Source: Acidobacteriota bacterium
GTDB taxonomy: Bacteria > Acidobacteriota > Terriglobia > Terriglobales > Acidobacteriaceae
Length of the DNA stretch: 64,000 nucleotides
NCBI GenBank assembly: GCA_003225055.1
Contig: QIAU01000144.1
Location: 1 to 64,000, forward strand
Direction: 5' to 3'
Part shown: piece after piece, positions 18,454 to 27,210 of the stretch
How the letters are laid out: each line of letters begins with the position of its first letter
Position numbering within the stretch: position 1 is the first letter of the stretch
Made by a program: the position numbers and the translations under genes
Notes under the pieces: generated by a model
What the model saw: only the letters and a program-made list of their open reading frames with translations
What the model was told of the DNA's origin: nothing
Databases searched by the model: none

Positions 18454-18701
18454 GGTTCTGCTCCTCCGTTTGTAGCTTTTTGGCTTGTGCGTACGCGCAG
18501 GAGTAAAGCAAGCGGACTGCCACAGGTGAGTAGCTGCTTGCTGGCCCAGGGTCAGCTATTTATGGGGAATCACTGAATGCGGGCACGACGGGCATGAATG
18601 TGTTTTTTACGCTCACCTCTTGAAGGTGCCGCTCTGGAACACGATCACTACAGGTTTTCGCCGCCCATTCTCGGGTGTCTTCCGTAGATGTTCCGCCGCG
18701 T

Positions 18702-19055
18702 CTAGCTTGCGATGAAAATGAGTTCGTGACCATCGGGATCGTGGATTGCGAACCACCCGTCGGTACTCGCGGCACGCGAACCTTCGCTCACGACAAGGCC
18801 TTGGTTGCGCAGCGTTGCCGTTATCGTGTCAACGTCCGTGACTTCTATCCCAATCTGGTTCGGCTGGGCCGGCTCGTTGTTCTTGGACAGATCAACACAG
18901 CCCGGCACTCCCGCGATGGCGACCTGGAAGTACTCGCCTGCTTGCTCGCTCATGATTGGAAATCCGAGCCGGTCCACATAGAACTGGCGTGCGGTTTCCA
19001 GATTCTTAGTGTGAATGGTAAAGAACTGCAAGCGGCGGATAGGAAGGCTGGACAT
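18702..19055 (-). CDS. VOC (glyoxalase/bleomycin-resistance) family protein
   Basis: 117 aa, one VOC module. Begins MSSLPIRRLQFFTIHTKNLE, with ARQFYVDRLGFPIMSEQ and ending FAIHDPDGHELIFIAS, the usual metal/substrate-site layout of the family. The substrate is not predictable. The frame is open to 19175, but the upstream residues do not fit the fold; the ATG at 19055 is preferred. Confidence 0.85.
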   Translation of the reverse strand: MSSLPIRRLQFFTIHTKNLETARQFYVDRLGFPIMSEQAGEYFQVAIAGVPGCVDLSKNNEPAQPNQIGIEVTDVDTITATLRNQGLVVSEGSRAASTDGWFAIHDPDGHELIFIAS

Positions 19056-19476
19056 TCCGTTGATTTTAGATCTCTCGTTGTCGGATAACCAGCCAGGCAG
19101 GGCGCTTTTGCGGGTGGACCGTTGGACGCGTCCAGCCGTTCTTGTGGTGGGGATGATCATCGAACCCCGGCGCACTCGCCCTGCCGTGCAGCAGGGGGCC
19201 GTATCAGGGTTGACCTACTAGCTAAGTTTCCCATGATCCTGCTGGCTCACAACGGATCACGAAAATAAAATGCGCTGACGTGGAATGATCACTTACGGCT
19301 ATTTTCGAGGGAACTAGCTCTAGCCTAGTCGTCACAGAATCCATTGGTCAAGCGGGGCGCAGGCGGGACGGCAAAGTCCGGCACGCAAAGGGCCGAGAAA
19401 CGACCGTTCTGCGCGCTTTGGCTTGTTGGCGACGGGATCAGCGGGGTACGGACAGAGAAGGAAAGAAAGGCCAATC
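19056..19476. other. 420-base intergenic region
   Basis: Apart from the folded segment listed separately, no gene, terminator or repeat could be recognised here. It lies downstream of the response regulator and upstream of the VOC gene, both on the minus strand, so any VOC promoter should be in its left part. Confidence 0.4.
19349..19425 (+). ncRNA. candidate structured RNA in the gap between VOC and response-regulator genes
   Basis: Outer pairings CAAGC/GCTTG (19349-19353, 19421-19425) and GCGCAG/CTGCGC (19357-19362, 19409-19414) enclose two adjacent hairpins, GGAC/GTCC and CGGC/GCCG. Both loops contain GCAAAG. The strand is uncertain because neighbouring genes are on the minus strand. It resembles no family I can name with confidence; part (GGGACG-CAAAG-CCGGC) is reminiscent of the second half of GEMM-type riboswitches, but the order and first half do not fit. 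Confidence 0.25.
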
Positions 19477-21276
19477 CTATTCGTTTTTCTTTTCCAGCTT
19501 CTTGGCGAGCTCGGCCATCAACTTGGGTTTGAGGTCGGCAAGCATGCTGTCGACGATGCTGGAGAGGCTCGCGCTGTCGGCCGCAGCAGTCGGCGCCGGT
19601 TCCGCATCGGACTTGGATTCCATCTCCCGGATGTCTTTCCAGCTTGCCCAGGCCTCAGGGCTGGCTACGGCCATTTCGATGTGCTGGTCCACGGTTTCCG
19701 CGGAGGGCCCGCTTGCTTGATGGCTTGGCTCAGAGCTGGACGAGGCCGGTATCGGCGCGGTATCCGGTTCTGGTCCGCCAAAAGGCTGCGGGCCGCCGAA
19801 GGCCGCAACCGCATGCCTGGATTCATCCAAGGCAGGCGCCGGCGGTGCGAAGGGCGAAGCCGGCGGCTTAGCAACCTCGGCGGGGCGTTGGACATCGTGA
19901 AAGCCGACCGCTGCGGCCGCAGCCCAGGCTGATTGCTTTTCGCATGGCTCCTGCTTCGGCTGGTCGATGACAGCGGACATTTCGGCTACCGGCACAGGAC
20001 TGCCGATCGCAGGAGGAGCCATGCTGGCAAACGTAGGCTCGTCGTCGTGATCGACTGGGGCGCACTCGTACTCAGATCTCGCCGCATGCTCGAAGGCAGC
20101 GAATGCGGCGTGTGCCTTGTGCATCTCGCGTTCCAGCACCAGCGCGGCCTCGTGGGCTTCGACCGGCACTTTCTCTGCTATCCAGCGGGAGCCAACGGCC
20201 ACGGTTACCGGCTCGCTTGCGGCCGGAAAGGCCTGCTCAGGGCCGATTCGGTTCCCATTATCCGATGGGGTCTCGTCCGCTCGGTTGGCCGCCAACGCAG
20301 GTTCGAAAGCCGGTTGGCTTTGGGGTCCCTGGATGCTGGGCGGTTCAGCAGCCATGACCTCCGCCGGAACAGGTTCGAAGCCGGATTTGGCGATGTGCGA
20401 AGGTTCGGCAGGAACCACCGCCTGCGTGGCGCCCTCGCTTGCGGCTGAAGCTTTCATTTCCGCTGTCTGCGAAGTGGTCTCCTCCATCTCGTCGGCGTCG
20501 GTCCGCGCGCGGGTTGACGTGCGCTCGATTTCTTTGCCGACGCTCAGCCCCATGCTGACGCGCGCGACCGCAGCACTGATGGCAGCGATCTCGTCTGGAG
20601 TAATGTCCTGGGGAATGCCTGCGGGAAGCGGTCGGTCGAAAGAGACAGCAGCTGGCGTCGGAGCAGCAGGAGCCGGAGCAGCAGGAGCTGATACCTCCGC
20701 TTCAGCCAGATCGCGGAGAGTGGCCGGAGGCGCAGGCACTTCCGGTTCCGGTTCCGAGGCACCGGGCGAAACGTTAGGGATCTTCAGGCGCGCCTTCCAT
20801 CCCGATTCTTCGTCGCCATACTGGGGTGCGCTCTCCGAAACGAGACGCTCAAAGCTGGCCATGGTTGTCATCTGAAGATGGCTATCTTTGCTACGGTCGC
20901 GCGGCGTGAGCTTATCTTCTAGTTTGCCGAGAGCGGCGAGAAGTTCGGAAGCTTCGAAGGGCTTAATGATGAACGCATCAGCTCGAACGCGGCGGGCTTC
21001 GTCCTGCTTGAAGGGTTCCAGCTTGCCGACGGTCAACAGCACCGGGATGTGCCCGGTTTCGCGGTTTTCCTTCGTGCGCTGGCATACTTCCAGGCCGCTA
21101 TAGCCCGGCATGTAGACATCCAGCACGATCAGGTCAGGCCTGGCTTCGGTGATTTTCTTAAGGGCGGCGGAGCCGTTATTGACAGTAATCACCTCGTAAC
21201 CGGCATCGGTGAGGATCTTTCGGCCCATGTTCTGGGCGGTTACGCTGTCATCTGCGAGCAGAATTTTCCGCGCCAA
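19477..21276 (-). CDS. response regulator with long Pro/Ala/Glu-rich tail
   Basis: 599 aa. The N-terminal receiver domain (about 1-120) has the acidic pair Asp9-Asp10, phospho-acceptor Asp53 (LIVLDVYMPG) and Lys in FIIKPFE. After about residue 180 comes some 370 residues of low-complexity Ala/Pro/Glu/Ser sequence. A short conserved-looking helix closes the protein (SLSSIVDSMLADLKPKLMAE and LAKKLEKKNE). There is no recognisable DNA-binding or enzymatic output domain. The start is TTG at 21276 with GAGGA upstream. The tail may act as a flexible tether between receiver and terminal helix (inference). It is encoded just upstream of the BamD-like lipoprotein ORF's end and not obviously in an operon. 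Confidence 0.85.
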   Translation of the reverse strand: MARKILLADDSVTAQNMGRKILTDAGYEVITVNNGSAALKKITEARPDLIVLDVYMPGYSGLEVCQRTKENRETGHIPVLLTVGKLEPFKQDEARRVRADAFIIKPFEASELLAALGKLEDKLTPRDRSKDSHLQMTTMASFERLVSESAPQYGDEESGWKARLKIPNVSPGASEPEPEVPAPPATLRDLAEAEVSAPAAPAPAAPTPAAVSFDRPLPAGIPQDITPDEIAAISAAVARVSMGLSVGKEIERTSTRARTDADEMEETTSQTAEMKASAASEGATQAVVPAEPSHIAKSGFEPVPAEVMAAEPPSIQGPQSQPAFEPALAANRADETPSDNGNRIGPEQAFPAASEPVTVAVGSRWIAEKVPVEAHEAALVLEREMHKAHAAFAAFEHAARSEYECAPVDHDDEPTFASMAPPAIGSPVPVAEMSAVIDQPKQEPCEKQSAWAAAAAVGFHDVQRPAEVAKPPASPFAPPAPALDESRHAVAAFGGPQPFGGPEPDTAPIPASSSSEPSHQASGPSAETVDQHIEMAVASPEAWASWKDIREMESKSDAEPAPTAAADSASLSSIVDSMLADLKPKLMAELAKKLEKKNE

Positions 21277-21554
21277 GGCTGTGTCCTCAGGGATGAGCCG
21301 AAATTAACGTGTCCCAAGGGGTAAGTCAATGTGAATGCGTGACTAAGCAGGTTACGAGCGGTCAGTCACTCCCAGCCCTTTTGGGTATGAAATTGCGTCT
21401 ATTAGGATTAGGGGCGAAGGCAAGGTTAAACCGGGGAGATTTCCGGGAGAAACCGCTTTCCTTGGGAATCCAACCCGGCGAAGACGGGAAGCTTCCGCAC
21501 AAAACCACGATCCCGCTGGTCGAGGCCGTGAGATCAGGGCTTGCTGTCGGAATT

Positions 21555-23045
21555 TCAGAACGGGAGCAGCTTGTGTTTCTTTTTCTTCTTCTTGCTGGAG
21601 GAGACGTTGGAGTCCTCTTCTTCCTTCTGTTTACTGCTGCTCGAGGAAGAGGAGTCAGCCGCCTGGGGGCCGGCCGGTTTGGAATCGCCGGCGTGGGCGG
21701 CAGGCTGGTCCTGCGACCCTGATTGGATTTCGTTGAGCTGGGCTGGAGGCGGCGTCTGACTGTTGTCCTCTAGGTTAGGCTTCAGTTCCTGAATTCCGTT
21801 GTTGTTCGGCTGCGCCGAGCTGTCGGGTGCGACCTGTTCTGCATTACTGCCATTGGTGCCCGTCGAAGCCGTCGGAGCGGTAGCCGGGTTGCCCGTGGAG
21901 GCAGCGCTGTCGGAACGCGGCGTCGATTCGCTGGGAGGCGGTGAACCCCTTTTTACCGTTTCTACGGATACCTTGTTGCTGTCGGGGGCGGCAGCGCCCA
22001 GCAGAGCTCGTGTTTCAGACCTGACTACCTCAGTGGCGCTGAGGGGCTTGGGATCGACCAGCGTGGGTTCTCCGGTTTTGGTCGCGGCCGCCACATCCGG
22101 ATGACGGCTGAAATTGCCCATCAAGCGGCCAAACATGCCGGTGCCCCGGCGGCTGTCCTCTTCCTTCTGGTTCTGCGCAATCGCAGCCTTGGTGGGCGCG
22201 GGAACGGGTTGACGCAGAGCCTGCAGGCGCTTCTTGGCATCCTCGGCGCGGGCCATCACCGGATAGCGATTGATGATGCGCGAATAAGCTTCAGCAGCGT
22301 TCCGGCTGAAGACCTCGATCATCTTGGCTTTGTCAGTTTCTCGCGCCCGGCTGTTGCGAATATTGGCGATCTGCCCTTCGTAGGACTGGCCCAGCATGTA
22401 CAACGCTTCGTCTGCGTTGCTGAAGAGCGGATAACGGTCCACCACCGACTGCAATCGGGCAATGGCTGCCGGATAAGATTCGCGCAGATAGTAGAAGCGT
22501 CCGACCATGAACTCGCGCTGAGCCAGCACTTCCTGCACTTCCAGGAGGCGCTGCTTGGCCTCCGGCACCAGCTTGCTGTCGGGGAACTGTAGCATCAGTT
22601 GCCGGTACTCGTCCTCGGCGCGGAGCGCATGGGTGAAATCGCGGTCGGGCTTTTCCATCTGCTGGTAGTGGATGTTGGCGATCTTGAGCTGCGCTTCCGC
22701 CGCTTCGGGCAGGTTGGGGAAGAAGGTAATGAAGTCCTTGTATTCAAGTTCGGCCTGAGTCAAGGCCGTGGTGCCGCCCTCGGCGTACCAGGCATCGCCG
22801 ACCGCCAGCTTGGCGCGAGCAATGTACTCCGAATCGGGGTAGGTGTTGATCAGGGTCTGCAGGGTCATGCGGGCCACGTCGAAGCGGTTGTGCTTCATGG
22901 CGTCCATGGCACGGTCGAACAGCACCTTGTCAGGCTGCTTGGAGCCGACGTTCGCCAGTGGGTTATTGACCTTCTTGTTAGTACAGGCTCCAGCCAGGAG
23001 CAGCAGTACTCCCAGCAGAGCAATCAACGAAACACGACGAGACAT
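21555..23045 (-). CDS. bamD: BamD-like outer membrane assembly lipoprotein
   Basis: About 496 aa. A lipoprotein signal peptide with LLAGAC lipobox gives acylated Cys21. TPR-type repeats (about 40-250) follow, including LFDRAMDAMKHNRFDVARMT and the LINTYPDSEYIARAK segment, the BamD/YfiO outer membrane assembly domain. A long Ser/Pro/Asn-rich tail ends KKKKKKHKLLPF, which is much longer than in classical BamD (about 245 aa). The ATG at 23045 has AAGGTGG upstream; GTG at 23054 is less likely. rpe follows upstream on the same strand. Confidence 0.85.
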   Translation of the reverse strand: MSRRVSLIALLGVLLLLAGACTNKKVNNPLANVGSKQPDKVLFDRAMDAMKHNRFDVARMTLQTLINTYPDSEYIARAKLAVGDAWYAEGGTTALTQAELEYKDFITFFPNLPEAAEAQLKIANIHYQQMEKPDRDFTHALRAEDEYRQLMLQFPDSKLVPEAKQRLLEVQEVLAQREFMVGRFYYLRESYPAAIARLQSVVDRYPLFSNADEALYMLGQSYEGQIANIRNSRARETDKAKMIEVFSRNAAEAYSRIINRYPVMARAEDAKKRLQALRQPVPAPTKAAIAQNQKEEDSRRGTGMFGRLMGNFSRHPDVAAATKTGEPTLVDPKPLSATEVVRSETRALLGAAAPDSNKVSVETVKRGSPPPSESTPRSDSAASTGNPATAPTASTGTNGSNAEQVAPDSSAQPNNNGIQELKPNLEDNSQTPPPAQLNEIQSGSQDQPAAHAGDSKPAGPQAADSSSSSSSKQKEEEDSNVSSSKKKKKKHKLLPF

Positions 23046-23088
23046 AACACCCACCTTGGTAAGAACTGTCGACCTGCGCTTCGCCCAG

Positions 23089-23112
23089 ACAGCCGAAGGC
23101 GGCCGTCCCTAC
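23089..23112. repeat. dispersed intergenic repeat, copy 1
   Basis: AGCCGAAGGCGGCCGTCCCTACG, related to copies at 34720-34745 and 63408-63428, always outside genes. Confidence 0.4.
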
Positions 23113-23123
23113 GACATTTTTTC

Positions 23124-23798
23124 TTAGACCTTCTGCAGGGTGGCTTCGTTGGCTGCCTTCAGCAGCTTTTGCGCGTTGGTTTTCGGATCGCCTTGCCCGA
23201 AGACCGCGTTACCCGCCACCAACAATTCAGCGCCCGCGCGAACCACGTCGGCGACCGTGTCCAGAGCTATACCTCCATCTACCTCGATGCGGTAATTCAG
23301 CCCACGGTTGGTACGGAACTCGGCTAATCTCCGGATCTTGTGCAAAGCACCCGGAATGAACTTTTGGGCGCCAAAACCGGGATTTACCGACATTACCAGC
23401 ACGTAGTCCACGATGTTGAGCACTTCGCTGAGGGTCTCAACCGGCGTGGCAGGGTTGATGACAACTCCGGCCAGCAAACCATGGCTGCGAATTACGTCCA
23501 ACGTGCGGTTCAAGTGGCGGCAAACTTCCTGGTGCACTGAGATCCAATCCGCACCAGCCTCGGCAAACTCGGGAATGTACTGGTCGGGATTCTCGATCAT
23601 CAGGTGACAATCAAGCGGCAAGTCCGTAACCTTGCGGAGCGATTTCACCAGGGGCGGGCCAACCGTGAGGTTAGGCACGAAGTGACCGTCCATCACATCC
23701 ACGTGAATCACCGAGCCGCCGCCCTCGGCCGCACTGCTGACCTGCTCGCCGAGACGCGCAAAGTCTGCCGCCAGAATCGAAGGTGCCAGTTCGATCAA
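23124..23798 (-). CDS. rpe: ribulose-phosphate 3-epimerase
   Basis: About 224 aa TIM barrel. LAPSILAADFARLGEQV, then HVDVMDGHFVPNLTVGPP, MSVNPGFGAQKF and EVDGGIALDTVADVV hold the metal and catalytic residues. It interconverts ribulose-5-phosphate and xylulose-5-phosphate in the pentose phosphate pathway. The open frame reaches an ATG at 23876, but the extra 26 residues come from a CCAGTACC repeat-like stretch. A TTG at 23798 gives the family N-terminus (IELAPSIL) with GAGAG upstream, so it is preferred. Confidence 0.93.
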   Translation of the reverse strand: MIELAPSILAADFARLGEQVSSAAEGGGSVIHVDVMDGHFVPNLTVGPPLVKSLRKVTDLPLDCHLMIENPDQYIPEFAEAGADWISVHQEVCRHLNRTLDVIRSHGLLAGVVINPATPVETLSEVLNIVDYVLVMSVNPGFGAQKFIPGALHKIRRLAEFRTNRGLNYRIEVDGGIALDTVADVVRAGAELLVAGNAVFGQGDPKTNAQKLLKAANEATLQKV

Positions 23799-23975
23799 CG
23801 CTAAAGCTCTCGAGAAACGCGCTGTGGAAATTTTAGCATGTACCCAGTACCGATGACCCCGTAACCCAGTACCCATCCCAAAAAAGCGGCGGCCTGACAG
23901 AGCCGTTCAGCAAGACGACATGGGTCGGGTGCGGGGCACTAGAGTCAGCCATGCTAAGCTCGTCGGCTCAGCTAG

Positions 23976-24824
23976 ATGACCGGATCCCCACAACTTCTTT
24001 CCACGGGTTTTGCGCTGGCGTCGGCGGCATGCTGGGGTGCCAGTGATTTCAGCGGCGGATATGCCTCAAAACGCTCGGATGCTTTTCTGGTCACGATGCT
24101 GGCACATGCCAGCGGGTTCCTGCTCATGACCGCTCTGGCGGTCGTTGCTGGCGCTCCCTTCCCGAACCGTTCCGGCGAGCTGTGGGCTTTAGCCGCGGGG
24201 GCTTTGGGCGGTACGGCGTTGGCCGTTTTTTACCGGACGCTGGCGACCGGGAGCATGGGGATCACAGCGCCTTTGGCTGCCGTGCTGGCTGCCGGGATTC
24301 CGACCGCGTTTGCCATCATCACCGAAGGTATACCTGGAACACTTCCAATAACCGGTTTTGTTCTCGCCGTTGCTGGGATCTGGCTAATGTCACGCCCGGA
24401 CGCGGTTGTCGGTCGTCCCGAAGGTCTCTTCTGGGCAGTGCTTGCCGGCTTCGGCTTTGCCGGTTTCTTCATTTGCATCAATCAGACGGCAGACAATTCG
24501 GCGGTTTGGTCGGCAGCTCATTCCCGATTGGCGTCGCTGACCTTGGTAGGGGCCATTGTTCTGGCGCAGCGCGGTCCGAAAACACTGCATTTTACAGACG
24601 CCACGGTCGCCATTTTTGCGGGCTGCCTGGACTCGACCGGCACCCTGCTGTTCATCCGCGCCGACCAGACCGGAAGATTAGATGCGGCCGTCGTGCTGAG
24701 TTCGCTTTACCCGGCAATAACGGTTCTGCTGGCTCGGCTAATCCTGAAAGAACACTTCACGCGATGGAAGGCACTGGGTATTCTGGCGGCGCTCGCTGCC
24801 GTTCCGATGATTGCGCTGCAATGA
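23976..24824 (+). CDS. EamA/DMT-family transporter
   Basis: 282 aa, about ten hydrophobic segments in two related halves, as in EamA drug/metabolite transporters of the inner membrane. It begins MTGSPQLLSTGFALASAACW and shows SDFSGGYASKRSDAF near the first helix and the second-half marker LSSLYPAITVLLARLILKEH. The substrate cannot be deduced from sequence or context. Confidence 0.85.
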   Translation: MTGSPQLLSTGFALASAACWGASDFSGGYASKRSDAFLVTMLAHASGFLLMTALAVVAGAPFPNRSGELWALAAGALGGTALAVFYRTLATGSMGITAPLAAVLAAGIPTAFAIITEGIPGTLPITGFVLAVAGIWLMSRPDAVVGRPEGLFWAVLAGFGFAGFFICINQTADNSAVWSAAHSRLASLTLVGAIVLAQRGPKTLHFTDATVAIFAGCLDSTGTLLFIRADQTGRLDAAVVLSSLYPAITVLLARLILKEHFTRWKALGILAALAAVPMIALQ

Positions 24825-24922
24825 CGCGGCCACGGATTGACGCGGGAACCAAATCGGCCGGGCTGCACCCGCTCGCACGGGCGGGGGCACCTGTGCCTAA
24901 GTGGTTTTGCTAGTATCAAGGC

Positions 24923-25717
24923 GTGGCCCTGGTCGAAATACGCAGCCTAACCAAGGTGTTCCCGCTTGGCGAATCCATTTTTGGCGGAGGAGCCAACCGA
25001 GAAGTTCGCGCCGTGGATGAGGTCTCGCTCGATATTCAGCAAGGCGAGACGCTCGGACTGGTGGGGGAATCCGGCTCGGGGAAGAGCACGCTGGGACGCC
25101 TGATCCTGCGGCTGATTGAGCCAACCTCCGGAAGCGTGCGCTTCGAGGGCCGCGACCTGACGGCTGCCGGACGCAGCGAGATGCGCCGTCTGCGTCGCGA
25201 TATGCAGATCATCTTTCAGGACCCGTTCGGCTCGCTTGACCCGCGTTTTCCGGTAGAGGATGTCGTCGCCGAGCCGCTGATCATTCATGACCAGCTCAGC
25301 CGCGCCGCCCGCCGGGCCCGAGTGGCGGAGTTATTGCGCGCCGTAGGGTTGGATGAATCAGCCCTACGCCGGTTTCCGCATGAGTTCAGCGGCGGCCAGC
25401 GGCAGCGAATCGGAATCGCGCGGGCGCTGGCGGTGAGGCCAAAATTTATTGTTGCCGATGAGCCAGTCTCGGCGCTGGACGTTAGCGTGGGCGCCCAGAT
25501 CGTCAACTTGCTGGCTCAACTCCAGCGTGATTTCGGGCTAACTTATCTTTTCATTTCGCACTCGATGCCCGTGGTGCGCTATCTCGCAACCCGCATTGCG
25601 GTGATGTTTCGAGGAAAGATCGTGGAAGTTGGCCCGACAGAGCAGATCACCACGGATCCCGGCGAATCTTACACCCGCAGCCTGCTTGCGGCGACGCCCG
25701 AGATCGCGGTTCGGTGA
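24923..25717 (+). CDS. oligopeptide/dipeptide-type ABC transporter ATPase (lone)
   Basis: 264 aa. Walker [11 protein letters not shown]-loop [13 protein letters not shown], signature [15 protein letters not shown], Walker [14 protein letters not shown] and the H-loop are all intact. It is closest in layout to DppF/OppF. The usual C-terminal zinc/oligopeptide extension is short. The GTG start lies 98 bases after the EamA gene. No partner DppD ATPase, permease or binding protein is next to it, so its transporter must be encoded elsewhere or it works alone. Confidence 0.9.
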   Translation: MALVEIRSLTKVFPLGESIFGGGANREVRAVDEVSLDIQQGETLGLVGESGSGKSTLGRLILRLIEPTSGSVRFEGRDLTAAGRSEMRRLRRDMQIIFQDPFGSLDPRFPVEDVVAEPLIIHDQLSRAARRARVAELLRAVGLDESALRRFPHEFSGGQRQRIGIARALAVRPKFIVADEPVSALDVSVGAQIVNLLAQLQRDFGLTYLFISHSMPVVRYLATRIAVMFRGKIVEVGPTEQITTDPGESYTRSLLAATPEIAVR

Positions 25718-25788
25718 GAGCTGCCCTTGTTTCGCGTGCACCGCTCGGCATAAAATCCGCCGCTACGGCCTTTCCCCCAGGAGGTCCC

Positions 25789-26556
25789 ATGAGTGCCGCG
25801 CCGGTTCCTACGCCTGCCGCCGAAGTTGCCGCGTTATCAGAAGGGGCCCGCATAATTAACACTTTCATTGCTCCCACTAAGACTTTTACCGACCTGCGTC
25901 GCAATGCCAGTTGGTGGGTGCCATGGCTCCTGATCGCGATTGTGTCGGTCGCATTTGTATATGTGGTGGACCGGCAGGTTGGTTTCGACCAGGTCAGCAA
26001 GAATGAAATCGCGAAATCATCCCGGGCGGAGCAGTTCGAGAAGCTTCCTCCGGACCAGAAGGCGAAGCAGTTGCAATTCTCGACCAACCTGACTCGCTAC
26101 ATCTCCTATGCGAGCCCGGTGATTGCTTTGATCGCCTTCGTGGTTATGGCAGCGGTGCTGATGGGCACGTTCAATTTGGCCGCCGGCGCCTCCTTGGCCT
26201 TCAAAACGGCGATGGCAATTGTCATTTATGGGAGCCTCCCTTCGGTTTTTCACGCCCTGCTGGGCATCATTGCAATGATGGCAGGAGGCATGTCGGGTTC
26301 GCTCGACAAGGAAGCTTTCAACATCCGCAACCCAGTTGCGACCAATCCTGCATACTTCATGGATCCTACGGCGCACAAGTTCGTCTACGCCATGACGACG
26401 GCGCTTGATGTGTTCGTGCTTTGGTGTTGCGTTTTGATGGGCATCGGCTTCGCCAGCAATAGCAAGGTCAAGCGCGGAACGGCTATCGGCATCGTGCTGG
26501 CTTGGTACCTGGCTTACAAGTTGCTGGGCGCCGGTTTGGGAGCGCTGTTCTCGTGA
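25789..26556 (+). CDS. YIP1-family membrane protein
   Basis: 255 aa. A cytoplasmic N-terminus (ARIINTFIAPTKTFTDLRRN) is followed by about five membrane segments (WWVPWLLIAIVSVAFVYVV; IALIAFVVMAAVLMGTFNLA; later helices). The IxNTFxxPxxTFxxLR opening and five-helix plan match bacterial YIP1-domain proteins, whose role is unknown. The ATG at 25789 has an ideal AGGAGGT upstream. Followed after 21 bases by the DinB-like gene. Confidence 0.8.
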   Translation: MSAAPVPTPAAEVAALSEGARIINTFIAPTKTFTDLRRNASWWVPWLLIAIVSVAFVYVVDRQVGFDQVSKNEIAKSSRAEQFEKLPPDQKAKQLQFSTNLTRYISYASPVIALIAFVVMAAVLMGTFNLAAGASLAFKTAMAIVIYGSLPSVFHALLGIIAMMAGGMSGSLDKEAFNIRNPVATNPAYFMDPTAHKFVYAMTTALDVFVLWCCVLMGIGFASNSKVKRGTAIGIVLAWYLAYKLLGAGLGALFS

Positions 26557-26577
26557 GCAAAAAGCTGGAGGCTTGAC

Positions 26578-27111
26578 ATGAAACGTATCCTCGGCGTTTT
26601 TTCAGTGGTGGTTTTTACGGCCAGTGTTTTTGCCCAGCAGTCGCCTGCGAAGAATCCGGTCAGTTCGGCGGTGCGAGAAATTCTTCCCCGGCAACAGAAA
26701 AAGCTGACCGAGGCAGTGGGAGAAATGCCGGCCGACAAGTTCAGTTACAAACCCACCCAGCAGCAGATGAGCTTCGCGCATTTGGCAATGCACATCACGC
26801 AATCGAACAATTACTTGTGCGCCAAGATCTCTGACACGCCCGCTCCCAAACAGCCGGAACTCAAGGATACGGACGCCAAGGACAAGCTTATAGGGGCGCT
26901 GAAGGCCTCGTTCGATTTCTGCAATGCAGCTCTATCCAAAGTGGAGGACTCGAAACTGGGCGATCCCGTGGAGCTGTTTGGTGGACGTCAAGGCACGCGC
27001 GCCTTTGCCATGATCGCCCTGACCAATGACTGGGCAGACCACTACGCCGCCGCAGCCATGTATCTGCGATTGAATGGATTGCTGCCGCCGACAGCACAAC
27101 CGAAGAAATGA
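26578..27111 (+). CDS. secreted DinB-superfamily protein
   Basis: 177 aa. A signal peptide (RILGVFSVVVFTASVFAQ) precedes a four-helix DinB/YfiT fold: ADKFSYKPTQQQMSFAHLAM with HITQSN, then a middle helix and DWADHYAAAAMYLRLNGLLP. His residues in HLAMHI and DHY are the presumed metal ligands. DinB-like proteins include metal-dependent thiol transferases; a secreted location is common in this lineage. Function not predicted. Confidence 0.85.
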   Translation: MKRILGVFSVVVFTASVFAQQSPAKNPVSSAVREILPRQQKKLTEAVGEMPADKFSYKPTQQQMSFAHLAMHITQSNNYLCAKISDTPAPKQPELKDTDAKDKLIGALKASFDFCNAALSKVEDSKLGDPVELFGGRQGTRAFAMIALTNDWADHYAAAAMYLRLNGLLPPTAQPKK

Positions 27112-27118
27112 GCCGTTA

Positions 27119-27138
27119 GCCCGGGCGTAAGCCCGAAG
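27119..27138. repeat. CCCGGGCGTAAGCCCG hairpin, copy 1
   Basis: GCCCGGGCGTAAGCCCGAAG just after the DinB gene folds into a short hairpin. A perfect longer version lies at 30779-30800. Confidence 0.45.
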
Positions 27139-27210
27139 TGAATTGGGAAAATGTCTCGAATCCCAGCAGGCAGGGCACGGCTCCCGACTTCAGATCAGAG
27201 CAACCCACAG

